DNA of 64,000 nt from Sophora flavescens. Lineage: Eukaryota > Streptophyta > Magnoliopsida > Fabales > Fabaceae. The position numbers and the translations under genes were made by a program. A model generated the notes under the pieces. That model did not search any database. It saw only the letters and a program-made list of their open reading frames with translations, and was not told the origin of the DNA. Shown in pieces: positions 35,532 to 46,488 of this stretch. The stretch is from NCBI GenBank assembly GCA_030762895.1, contig CM061067.1, forward strand, positions 53,779,667-53,843,666, read 5' to 3'. The stretch's first letter is position 1, and each line of letters begins with the position of its first letter.

Positions 35532-37966
35532 TGTCGCGACCGTCCCGTCGGGGAGCCGCGAAAAGGGCTAAAAACAGGGGAGTCGCCACTAAGATTTTTA
35601 TTGGGAAAATCTTAGAAAACCCAATTATTTAAAGGTAAACTGGTCTTTTAAAAAAGAGAGATATGAGTCCCGGAGTCGGTTACGAGTAGGGAAGGTATTA
35701 GCACCCCACATCGCCCGTTTAAAAATGGTATCTCAAGTTAATTGTGCAAAAAATATTTTAACAGCCTTTTAAATATTTATTTTACCCCAAAAATTATTTA
35801 CAAGAAAGAATTATTTTAAATTTTAATTTTTGACTTTTATTAAATTTTTTATATTTTTGACTTTATGGTTTGTAAAAACTAAATGAGGTTGAACATGTCA
35901 CATGAGTCCACAGGGCAACCTCAAATCTAAGGGATTAAACATGGCACCGTGTCCATAGAGCATCCCTGGAAAGAGAAAAGTTTAATTATTTTGATTAATT
36001 ATTTTAACATAAAAAGAGACACAAAAAAAAGGAAAATTTAGTTTGGCCCGACAAGATGATTTATCTTGCTACTACGTATTCCCGGGTGCGATGGGAAACT
36101 CAAAGCCACGTAGTTCTTTTGAAAAGATTTGATTGGTTGATTGATTTTAATTTTGATAAAGTTTTGATTTTTTTTGTTTTTATTATTTTATTTTTTTCTT
36201 AAAAAGAGTTGTTATGTATTTTTCGTTTTTTACTTATTTATTATTTTTTATGTCGAAAACTCCTAAACGAGGTAGAACATGACAAATATGTCCACAGAGC
36301 TATCTCGCATCTAAGGAATTGAGTGTGAAACCTATCACAAAACCATCCCAAAATAATTCGATAATTATTCTATTCTAGTTATTTGTTTATATATACAAAA
36401 AATAAGTAAATGGATAAGAAAAGGGTACTACAAGACCACAAGCAGAAAAAACCATTTAGTTAGATGAAGCCCATTTTTTTGGGCCAGTAACCAAACCATG
36501 GTCCCCTGTAACTAACTAAATCTGTAAACAATAAAAAGGAGTGAAATAATAAAAACAAAAGAATAAAAGATAAAAAATGGGCTATTAAAAAGGACATTTA
36601 AAAACACATCTCAAAGACAAGACGTTGCAAACTGGAAGAGAAAACAGAAGGAAACCTTCGTTCCTAACTCAGCATGCGCAGACAGATGAAGGAGCACAGG
36701 CGGCGGCGGCGGCGAGCATGGGAGGAGCGCGGCTGAGCAGCGCAGCGGTGGATGACGCGGGTTGGGAGTGAGGCGGAGCTCTATGGCTGCGGTTCTGCGT
36801 GGCATGTGGTGTTGGTTCCATGGTTCCCAGGCTGCGGAGATGGCAGATGCGCCATGGACAGGGGTAGCGAGGCGCGGTTTGCGGCGGTCTGAGAGATGCG
36901 GATCTGCGTGTGGTAAGTGGAAGAGAAGACAGAGGCGATCTGTGGTGGTGGCCTGCGGTGGTCTTGTGATCTGAGGAGGAAGAAGGAGGATGTGGTGGCT
37001 GTGGGAATGAAGTGGGGTTGGAGCTCTTTTCTGTTTTTTTGTTGTTGGGTTGAAGAAGAGAAATGGTAGGAGGAAGATGAAGGTGGAAGGGTGAGGGTGA
37101 TGGTGATGGGTGATGGGTGATGTTGGCTGGGTATGGGTAAGTATGGGTTTATGGTGTTTGTTGGGTTTTGGGTGAAGGAGGAAGAAGGGTTGGAGTTAGG
37201 AGGGAGATGGAGATGGGTTCTTGGAGTGGGAGATGAAGATGATGGCTATGGGTGAAGGAGGAATAAGAGTTGGAGTTAGAAGGAAGATGGAGATGTGTGG
37301 GTTAGAGATGAGGAATGATGTGGGATGAGAGGGATGAAGATGAAGTTAAGAGGAAGAAAAGATGTGAAGTGTGGGGGGCTTTTTCTGTTTTTTTTTTTTT
37401 TTTTTGTGTTGTTATTGTTGGGTTGTTGAAGAAGATCAAGGATACCAGAGGAGAAGATGATGTTGATGGGTTTATGGTGTAGAGGAAAAAATGGGAGAAG
37501 AATGACCAAATAATGGTCTGTGAAATGTTCGTCCACCCCCCCCCCCCCCCCCCCACTCTCTTCTTCTGCTCTTGAATTTATGCACATTCAAAGGAATAAG
37601 GATAAGTTCCCATCTCCCAGCTGTGGAGAAAGGGACCATTGATGGTGTTGCTACACTAGGAAAATCAGCTTTTGTTACGTGATGGCACAGGGTAGCAGGA
37701 TGCACTATGCTATTATTTTTTGAAAAAAGCACAAAGAACCAAAAGATAAAAGAAAGGAAAGCTGTCACACACTAAGAAAGGAAGGGAAAATGACATTCCA
37801 CCGTAGACCAAACCTTTTTAGACTTCTTTTTCTTATTTTATTATTATTATCCTTTTTTAGTTCATTAACAATCAAAAAGCTTTTATTTTTCTTTTTTTCT
37901 TTTTATTTTTTGTTTCTTATTCAGAAGATTAATTAAAAGATACCCTGACAAAATTAGGTGGTCACA
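35532..37966 (-). repeat. 5' LTR of the Tat/Ogre-like element
   Basis: 2435 bp, from TGTCGCGACCGTCCCGTCGG to GGTGGTCACA on the plus strand. It is collinear and nearly identical with the 3' LTR at 24264-28033, with small indels such as fewer CGG triplets, a longer T-run near 37390 and an added GATGGTGATGGGT block near 37100. High similarity implies a fairly recent insertion. Confidence 0.9.
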
Positions 37967-40900
37967 CATACCATAGCATACATTAAACTACCAACCGCGG
38001 ATGCATAAGGAACCTTCTTCATCTCTTCTTTGTCTTTCTCACTTGTAGGGCATTGTTGAGAGCTCAACTTGAAATGACTTGCAAGTGGAGTACTAACAGG
38101 TTTGGAATTGCTCATGTTAAACCTCTCTAATACCTTCTCGATATACTTATGTTGAGACAACCACAATTTACCATTCTTCCTATCAAGAGTAATTCTCATG
38201 CCAAGGATTTGCTTTGCAGGACCCAAATCCTTCATAGCAAAGGCCTTGCTCAAATCTTTCTTCAGACAATCAATCTTCTTTGTGTCATGACCAACAATCA
38301 ACATGTCATCCACATATAGCAAGAGGATAATAAAATCATCATCAATGAATTTCTTCACAAACACACAATGATTTGAAGTGGTTTTACTATAACCATGTTT
38401 CTCCATGAAAGAATCAAATTTCTTGTACCATTGCCTTGGTGCTTGCTTGAGTCCATACAAACTTTTCTTCAACTTGCACACAAGCTGCTCTTTTCCTTTG
38501 ACATTGAAGCCTTCAGGTTGCTCCATATAAATTTCCTCCTCCAAATCACCATGAAGGAATGTTGTCTTCACATCAAGTTGTTCAACCTCTAGGTTCAAGC
38601 TAGCTGCTAATCCAAGCACAACTCGAATAGAGGACATCTTCACCACAGGTGAGAAAATTTCTTCAAAGTCAATACATTTCCCCTAATTGAAGCCTTTCAC
38701 AACCAATCTTGCTTTGTACCTTGGTTGGGAGCTATTCTCTTCTGATTTCAGCTTGAACACCCATTTTTTCTTGAGTGCTTTCCTACCCTTAGGCAACTTC
38801 ACCAATTCAAATGTGTGATTCTCATGCAAGGAATTCATTTCTTCTTGCATGGCCTTCAACCACTCTTCCTTGTGCATATTTACAATAGCCTCTTCATAAC
38901 TTTCTGGCTCTCCACCATCAGTGATCATCACATACTCATGTGGAGTGTATCTTTGGGAAGCATGATGCTCTCTAGTAGATCTTCTCAACTAAGGCTCAAC
39001 TGGTGGCTCAAATGGAACCTCTTCAACTGGTTCATTATGGTGAGGTGTAGGGTCGTCATTTGCATTCCCATCATCTACCCGTATATCTCCCCCCTCAACA
39101 AAAGTTCCAGTAGGAGGTTTAGGCATAACATCAATATAACTTCTGGCAACCGGTTTCTGTTTCTCATCTTTCTCAAAATCTTCAATGGTTTGGTCTTCAA
39201 GAAATATCACATCCCGGCTTCTGATAATTTTTCTGTCAGCAGGATCCCAGAGTCTATAACCAAACTCTTCATGACCATAACCCAAGAAGACACATTGTTT
39301 GGATTTTCCATCAAGCTTGGACCTCTCATCTCTTGGAATGTGAACAAAAGTCCTGCAGCCAAACACTCTCAAATGACTATAAGAGACATCTTTCCCTGTC
39401 CATACTCTGTTTGGAACATCACCATCTAGTGGCACGGAAGGAGAAAGGTTGATCAAATCCACTGCAGTTCTCATTGCTTCACCCCAAAAGGATTTGGGTA
39501 ATTTTGCATGAGAGAGCATACACCTGATTCTGTCATTAATGGTACGGTTCATTCTCTCTGCAACTCCATTATGTTGAGGCATCTTTGGAACTGTCTTCGC
39601 AAGCCTGATTCCATGTTCTTTGCAATATTCTTCAAACGGACCCCTGTATTCACCACCATTATCTGCTCGGACACATTTCAACTTGCTTCCTTTTTCTCTT
39701 TCAACACTTGCATGAAAGTGCTTGAAGACACCAAGTATCTGGTCTTTAGATTTCAAAGCAAAAGCCCACACTTTTCTAGGGTGATCATCAATAAAAGTAA
39801 CAAAGTATGAAGCACCACCAAGAGACTTACAACCCATAGTGCAAACATCAGTATGAACTAAATCAAGAACATTTGACCTCCTGTAAGGACCAGAACTACG
39901 AAATGAAATTCTATGTTGTTTTCCAACAAAACAATGAGAGCAAGTATTTAAAGGTGTACCTTTCATAGGAAGAGATTTTTTCCTGGCAAGGATGTTGAGT
40001 CCTTTCTCACTCAAGTGACCAAGGCGCATATGCCACAAACCAGAAGACGCATCTTCAACTGCATTCACTTCCTCCTTGCTTAACTTTTCAGGCATCCTGT
40101 AGAGAGTAGTGAAGCTTTCTTCTTTTGCCACCACTAGTGACCCTTTGGTGAGCTTGCATATGCCACTACCAAAGCAAGTATGATAACCCTTAATGTCCAA
40201 GGCTTTGACAGAAATCAAGTTGAGACGGATATCTAGAACATGTCTGACATTCTTCAATTGCAGCTTGCACCCAATGCTAGTTTCAATCCAAACATCTCCC
40301 ATACCAACAATTTTACATACCCCTTCATTTCCCATTTTAATTGTGCCAAAATCACCAGCAGTATAAGATGAGAAGAAATCACGCCTAGGAGTGACATGGT
40401 ATGAGGCTCCAGAATCAACAATCCAACTGGAATCATGGCATGCTAGATTTATAGAATTATCATCACAGACAATGTAAATATCACTATCAGATGCAACTGC
40501 AATTGTGTCTTTAGCATTTTTCTTCTCTTTGTCTTCATCTTTTTCTCTTGACTTCTCTCTCTTTAAGAACCTGCATTGTCTTTTGATGTGTCCCACCTTG
40601 CCACAATGATAACATGTCACTTCTTTTCTAGTCCTGGACTTGCTTTTTGACTTGCTACGACTGTCAGATTTTTCATGCTTATGGAAATGTCTGGTTTGAC
40701 TTCTCCCCCGTGACTCTACAACTAGTGCTTCTGACTGAGTGGAGGTACCATTCAAATCACGCTCCTTTCTTCTAGCTTCTTCATTCAACATGCTCTCTTT
40801 TACCATTGACATTGTCAACTTCCCATTAGGAGCTGAATTAGTCAATGTCACAACCAGAACTTCCCAAGTGTCAGGCAAGGAACTAAGCAACAACAAGGCT

Positions 40901-41327
40901 TACAACTCATCATCTAATTTAATATCTCACTGTCAACTGATTCACAGTATTCTGAAAAATACTCATATGCTCTGCCATTGAATCCCCTTCTTTGTATTTC
41001 ATATTCACCAGCTTCCGGATCAGAAATGCTTTATTTTGCACATTCTTCCGCTCATACAGCTCGGCCAACTTCTTCCACATTTTCTGGGCATCTGTTTGTG
41101 TCTACATGAGAATATATACTCAAATCTAGCCACTGCCTAATCAAAGCAACTGCCTTTCCATTCATATTCTTCCAATCACTTTCATTTTTATCCTTGGGTC
41201 GAGCAGTGTCCTCCTCAATGGGACCGCACAAGTCTTTGCTTTATAATATATCTTCCATTAGGGTCTTCCAAAGTGTATAATTTGTAGAGTTCAGCTTAAT
41301 CATATTTGGCCCTTGATTTTCCTCCAT
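37967..41327 (-). pseudogene. Copia gag-pol, 5' half (gag, protease, integrase, RT)
   Basis: On the minus strand a gag ATG at 41325-41327 is followed by an early in-frame TAA at 41241-41243. The main frame 40896-38989 carries the gag C-terminus, a CCHC zinc knuckle (CYHCGKVGHIKRQC), protease DSGASYH, the GAG-pre-integrase HMRLGHLSEKGL region and integrase motifs (DLVHTD, RADNGGEY and the QHNGVAERMN segment). After a TAG at 38986-38988 the frame resumes with the RT N-terminal block, breaks once more at about 38680, then gives RT motifs QLDVKTTFLHGDL and LLYVDDM (38646-37967). It ends abruptly at the nested insertion within the post-RT SLMYAMVC block. It resembles TNT1-94-type polyproteins. At least four stops or frame changes make it defective. 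Confidence 0.9.
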
Positions 41328-41370
41328 TTAAATGCACAGTACAGAACAACCTAAGCTCTGAATACCACTT

Positions 41371-41712
41371 TGTTGAGAAAAAGCCAGAGATAACAATCTC
41401 TAATGAAGCAAATATTTTTTCCCTTCACCTCTGATGAAGAGCACAAAGTTCCTCCCTTTTTCTTCTCCTCCTCCCTGCGCTGAAACCCCTCTCTCCCCTA
41501 TTACTCACTTGATTTTTTTTCTTTCTCACGTCAGGCACCCTCTACTGCCTAAACCATTTCTCTCTTTTATTTGAACTTTCAAGCCCCCCCCCTCCCCTCC
41601 TCCCCTCCCTCCCCTTTTTAATGCCACATGGGCTTGGCCCATTAACAATTTTTTATTATTATTTTTCTTTTAAAGTTGAAGTGGGACCCACTTGAGAGTG
41701 ACCCACCCAACA
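41371..41712 (-). repeat. 5' LTR of the interrupted copia element
   Basis: 342 bp. On the minus strand it begins TGTTGGGTGGGTCACTCTC and ends GGCTTTTTCTCAACA. The adjoining AAGTGGTATTCAGAGC (about 41355-41370) is an initiator tRNA-Met-type primer-binding site. It pairs with 23282-23613; differences are mostly in the C-rich run (about 41585-41615). Confidence 0.9.
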
Positions 41713-42826
41713 ATTTACAACTTCACTTTCTTCTTCTTTGAAAAAAACATGACTCAAAACCAAAACTATCGAATAAGTCCGGTGGTATTACAATTGATCT
41801 TAAGACCGTCTTCAATGGTCAGGAAGATGGTTTTAAGATCAATTGTAAAAAAAAGAATAGTGATAATGTACAGTGATTAGGTTTCTATCATTTTGTGATT
41901 GAATGAGATTGGCTTTGTTAATGAGTTTACATTTTTGTTGTTAAAATATGGGTATTTAAGTAGTGTTGGATTTCTGTATAATGGTTTGATAATAGGTGAT
42001 TTTGGTGTTCTATAATGAATTTTAAGTCGTGATTGAATGTTTAGGTTTGCATGATTGCGTGGGTAATGTTAATGGTGTCATGTTGTGGTCATTTGCATTT
42101 CGGTGTTGTGTTATTAATCACAGGCATGGCAGAAGTGTTATATGCATGTCCAATACCATTTCTTGTTTTATTTTATGTTTGGTTTCATTTCAACCAATCT
42201 TGAAGAACGAAATCTTTAAGACCTTAGGATATAAAGGTAGTGTGAAAATAAACAATTGACATACATTTTGAGTGATACGAACCAGTTGTGAACACTGAAC
42301 ACTATTAATGAAGAGAAATTTGGCCAGCAGCTACTACTTTACCACCAATCATGCCTTCAAAGGCTGGCTCAAGAAACTTGGAAAAGACAAAAATGACCCT
42401 ACAGAGTCCTACAAGTTAAAAAGAGTAGTACATACTTGCATTATGGCAAGTGCAAAAGAAGCCCACAAGCCCACAACAAAACTATAGAGGTTATAAAAAC
42501 CGAAAGAAATGAATCTTAATCTTAACCCACAACAAAAATACAGAGGTTATAAAAACCGAAAGAAATGGATCTTAATTCTTAAGGGTCTATTACAAGATTG
42601 TCACTTGATTTTCATTTTGTTTTCTTTTTCGGAAATTTGTACAGGAAACATTGGAAATAATTTTTTGTTGTTTATACTATTTACTGTACAAATATTTAGA
42701 AACAATAAACATAGTGGAAATAAGGTGACGGTTTTGTAATTATTTTTGAAAACTGGAAACAAAACAAACAGATCCTAACCTTTCTTCTTGTAATCCTTTA
42801 CCCAACTCAATCTACAAAATCCATAT
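41713..42826. other. Spacer between the nested copia and the LINE
   Basis: No gene is recognised. It holds a strong 57-base hairpin at 41790-41846 and a small tandem duplication (about 42487-42580) sharing GAGGTTATAAAAACCGAAAG. The remainder is ordinary AT-rich DNA. Confidence 0.55.
41790..41846. repeat. Short near-perfect hairpin
   Basis: The left arm 41790-41812 (ACAATTGATCTTAAGACCG..) pairs with the right arm 41824-41846 (..GGTTTTAAGATCAATTGT) at about 21 of 23 positions, around an 11-base loop. It could be a tiny MITE or a small-RNA-like foldback. No terminator role is implied in a plant. Confidence 0.6.
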
Positions 42827-45800
42827 ACAACAACAACAACAACCAAGCCTTATCCCACTAGGTGGGGTCGGCTACATGGATCATACGGCATCATAATGTT
42901 CTATCATGAATCATGTTAACAGTTAAATCATTGGCCTCCAAATCTTTCTTAATAATTTCTCCTATAGTTTTTCTTGGCCTACCTCTGCCTCTAGCTATTG
43001 GATTGCCCTCCACTTGATTCACTCTCCTTACTACAGAATCTAAAGGTCTCCTCCATACATGCCCAAACCACCTAAGTCGAGATTCAACCATCTTTTCTAC
43101 AATATGTGCTACCCCAACTCTCTCTCTAATGCTATTATTCCTAATCCTATCACGTCTAGTTTTTCCGCTCATCCAGCGCAACATTCTCATCTTTGCTACA
43201 TTGATTTTACTCTTGTGTTGATTTTTTACCGCCCAACACTCCGTCCCATACAACATCGCCGGTCTAATAACTGTACGGTAAAATTTTCCCTTTAGCTTAA
43301 GAGGTACATTTTTATCACACAAAAAACCCGAAGCCTTCCTCCATTTCGACCACCCTGATTGAATCCGATGGTTTACATCTCCTTCAATTTCTCCGTCATT
43401 TTGTATAATAGACCCAAGATATTTAAATCGTGTGACTTGTGGTATGTTGTGGTCTCCAACTTTCACCTCTAAGCTAGAGGTGTTTCGTCTTTTGCTAAAC
43501 TTACATTCCATATACTCCGTCTTGCTTCTACTCAAGCGGAAGCCATGTGCTTCTAAAGCTTGTCTCCAAGTCTCCAACCTTCCATTTATATCATCTCACG
43601 ACTCTCCAACTAGGACTATATCGTCTGCGAAAAGCATGCATCGCGGTGCTGGCTCTTGAATGTGCTCCGTAAGTACATCCAAGACCAAGGTAAAAAGATA
43701 GGGGCTTAAAGCTGACCCCTGGTGCAGACCTATGGTTATTGGGAAATCTTCTGTGGCTCCACCCTGCATTCTCACACCAGTCGTGGCCCCCTCATACATA
43801 TCCTTGATAACTCGAATATAGGCAATCCGAACACATTTCTTTTCTAGGGCTTTCCACAAAACCTCTCTTGGCACCCTATCATACGCTTTCTCCAAATCAA
43901 TTAAGGCCGTGTGTAAATCTTTTTTATCCCTTCGATATTGTTCCATCACTCGTCGTAGCAAGTAAATTGCTTCCATGGTCGACCTCCCGGGCATAAAACC
44001 AAATTGGTTGTCGGTGATTTTGGTTTCTTTTCTTAGTCTCCGTTCAAGCACAATTTCCCATAACTTCATAGTATGACTCATAAGCTTAATCCCCCTATAA
44101 TTTGCGCAATTTTGTATATCTCCCTTGTTCTTGTAAATCGGAACTAAAGTGTTTCTCCTCCATTCGTCCGGCATTTTCTTTGACCTCGTAATCTCGTTAA
44201 AAAACATCGTGAGCCAACTAATGCCTCTATTTCCTAGACTCTTCCATACCTCCACAGGTATATTGTCCGGTCCAATTGTCTTGCCATTATCCATCCTTCT
44301 CAAAGCTTCTTTTACCTCATGCTCTTAGATTCTACGATAAAAGTGTAATTTTGGTCCTCCTCTCTGATGTCAAGCACCTGTGAGCATGATAAAACTTCAA
44401 ATCCTTCATTAAATAACTTTTGAAATAATTCTTCCATCTATCTTTAATATCTTGTTCCTTAACCAAAACTTTACCTTCTTCATCCTTAATACACTTCACT
44501 TGGTCCAAGTCTCTTGTCTTTCTTTCCCTATTTTTAGCAAGCCTATAAATAGATTTCTCACCATCTTTGGTGCCTAAGGATTGGTACAACCCGTCAAAAG
44601 CTTTAGTTCTAGATTCGCTCACTGCCTTCTTGGTCTCTTTTTTGGCCACCTTATAATTTTCCCAATTTTCAGCATTTCTACATAAAGACCAAGCTTTAAA
44701 ACATTCCCTTTTAACCCGAACCTTAGCTTGCACACTTTCATCCCACCACCAGGATTCTTTACCCTTAGGTCTGAATCCTCTTGATTCACCAAGCGTCTCT
44801 ATAGCTACCTTCCTAATCCCCTTGGCCATCTTATCCCACATATCATTTGCACTTCCGTTTGCCTCCCAAAACCCTCCCTCCAAAACCTTGTGTTGGAAGA
44901 TCCTTTGTTTTTCACCCTTCAGTTGCCACCACTTGATCCTTGAAACCTTTTCGTGGCCTCTTCTCTTCACACTCCTTTTAACTCTTACATCCATGACCAA
45001 GACTCTATGTTGGGTAGTCAAGCTCTCTCCAGGTATGACTTTACAGTCCAAGCAAATCTTTCTATCCGGTCTCCTAATAAGAAAGAAATCTATTTGAGAG
45101 CTTGTTACCCCACTTTTGTACGTGATAAGATGCTCCTCACGTTTCCTAAAACACGTATTGGCTATAGTAAGATCGAATGCAGATGAAAAGTCCAAAATAG
45201 ACTTGCCCTCACAATTTACCTCCCCTAGGCCATATCCCCCATGAAAACCGTCGTAACCTCTAGGTGCCCTCCCTACATGCCCATTTAGATCACCTCCTAA
45301 GAAAATCTTTTCACCTAGCGGTATTTCCTGAATTAGGCCTTCTAAATCCTCCCAAAATTTTACTTTTAAGTGTTCTTATAACCCTACCTGAGGTGCGTAA
45401 GCACTAATCACATTAAAGGTGTCTTGTTCCACTACAAATTTTAGGGCAATGATCCTATCTCCAACCCTTTTTACATCCACAATATCATTCTTCCAATATT
45501 TATCCACAATTATGCCCACCCCATTTCTCGATTTTACTTTGCCAGTGTACCAAAGCTTAAAACCCGAAGAGTCTAATTCCTTTGCCTTTTCTCCCACCCA
45601 CTTAGTTTCTTGTAGGCACATGAAATTGATCCTCCTCCTAATCATAGTGTCAACTATTTCCATTGATTTACCTGTAAGTGTGCCTATATTCCAAGTTCCA
45701 AAGCGAATCCTACTCTCGTGAGCTAGCTTCTTTACCCACACTCGTTCACAAAAATGTGGGAACCCTTGCTTATTTTTCACTACATCCAGGCGGCGATGCA

Positions 45801-45905
45801 GCGGCCCTTGCTCTTTTGACACTGTACTCGAGCTATACAGCGCGTTGCTTCTGAGCAACGACCTAGCATTAGCATTATTACATCGTTGATCCATGTCATA
45901 GAGAT
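42827..45905 (-). mobile_element. RTE-type LINE retrotransposon, nearly full length
   Basis: A minus-strand non-LTR element. The 3' end is a (TTG)n tail (42827-42843) preceded by the block GATAAGGCTTGGTTG and GTAGCCGACCCCACCTAG, which is typical of the plant RTE LINE family. Upstream come the reverse transcriptase (44303-42891) and the apurinic-type endonuclease (45894-44900). No LTRs are present. About 3.1 kb is retained, close to full length. A target-site duplication was not located, so the 5' boundary is approximate. Confidence 0.88.
42891..45894 (-). pseudogene. LINE endonuclease-reverse transcriptase ORF, broken by few stops
   Basis: Four consecutive minus-strand frames form one polyprotein. 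45894-45376 holds the endonuclease N-terminus (RFGTWNIGTLTGKS, FMCLQETKW, NVISAYAPQVG). After a stop the endonuclease continues (GGDLNGHVGR, SQIDFFLIRRPD) into 45195-44332. The reverse transcriptase lies in 44303-43596 with GPDNIPVEVWK, NYRGIKLMSHTMK, LIDLEKAYDRVPRE, GLHQGSALSPYLF and the catalytic FADDIVLVGE. After one more stop the RT C-terminal region 43577-42891 follows (TRFKYLGSIIQ, LRWFGHVWRRP). It would nick target DNA and prime cDNA synthesis on it. Three stops or frameshifts make this copy inactive, but the catalytic residues survive. Confidence 0.9.
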
Positions 45906-46488
45906 TCGACTAAGTTTTATGTTGGCTGTCGATGGCCTAACACAACCCTCTTCCATGTTCTAGTATAGTCTCCACATGATACACCAAAATGGAAGAGGAC
46001 TAAAATATATCACCATTTCCAGATGAAAAGTTCAGGATAACATTGGCATTAGGTTGCACACCTAAATTGGACCATCCTAGATAAAATGGTAATCATAGGT
46101 ATTTAAGATTTGGCCAAGCCAATTAAGTCAACAAACTGCCAACCAGCATTGAAAAAGAAGGGAGAAAATGGCAAAACAGAGAAACATACATAATTACAAG
46201 TGTCTCCAAAGGCATCACCAACAGACTCTAACAGCCTTTATAATGATTGATAACAGAATATACCTAGAATTACTGATCCTAGGTCAGGGTACAGAACAAG
46301 ATAGCATGATAAACTAAAGCACCAACTAATAAAAGTCTAACGTGTTATGAAACCCAGAATCCCATAGTTTTCCAGATTCACAAATCAGTTGAAGAGTACA
46401 ATTGAATATCAGTAACTACAACAGATAGAAGCACTTGTGGCAAACAAAGTAACAGGGCAGAACTAAATCCACCACAAAATTGAGAAGA
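45906..46488. other. Spacer between the LINE and the LYM gene
   Basis: AT-rich sequence without recognisable coding exons. The right part is the 3' UTR and downstream region of the minus-strand LYM gene that ends at 46489. Confidence 0.6.

Larger units (their letters stand above)
24264..37966 (-). mobile_element. Non-autonomous Tat/Ogre-like LTR retrotransposon (LARD), about 13.7 kb
   Basis: LTRs at 35532-37966 (5') and 24264-28033 (3') are nearly identical over about 2.4 kb; the 3' copy is longer only because of an insert at 25475-26838. Flanks AATAC (24259-24263) and CATAC (37967-37971) form a 5-bp target duplication with one mismatch. On the minus strand the 5' LTR is followed by the primer-binding site TGGCGACTCCACTGGGGA, a type used by Tat/Ogre gypsy elements (probably tRNA-Arg, from memory). 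A polypurine AAAGAGGGGCAGTT precedes the 3' LTR. The 7.5-kb interior has no gag, protease, RT or integrase, but carries two long tandem arrays near the 3' LTR and a tandem duplication near the 5' end. It would need proteins from an autonomous relative. Confidence 0.88.
23282..41712 (-). mobile_element. Ty1/copia retrotransposon (TNT1-94-like) interrupted by a nested element
   Basis: Minus-strand copia element with matching LTRs at 41371-41712 (5') and 23282-23613 (3'), flanked by GTTTA and ATTTA, a 5-bp target-site duplication with one mismatch. Internal parts are a primer-binding site at about 41355-41367, gag-pol at 41327-37967, the RNase H half of pol at 24263-23631, and a polypurine GAGGGGGAGATT next to the 3' LTR. 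The 13.7 kb between the pol halves is a separate LTR element (24264-37966). Without it the copia would be about 4.7 kb, a normal size. Stop codons show it is inactive. Confidence 0.93.

Noticed and set aside
38815..39429. 204-codon plus-strand ORF
   Set aside because: Antisense to a convincing copia pol frame with integrase and RT motifs; no domain of its own.
41713..42826. Possible small genes at 42029-42259 and 42509-42739
   Set aside because: Compositionally random, no motif, no splice-supported extension, and they overlap a small tandem duplication.
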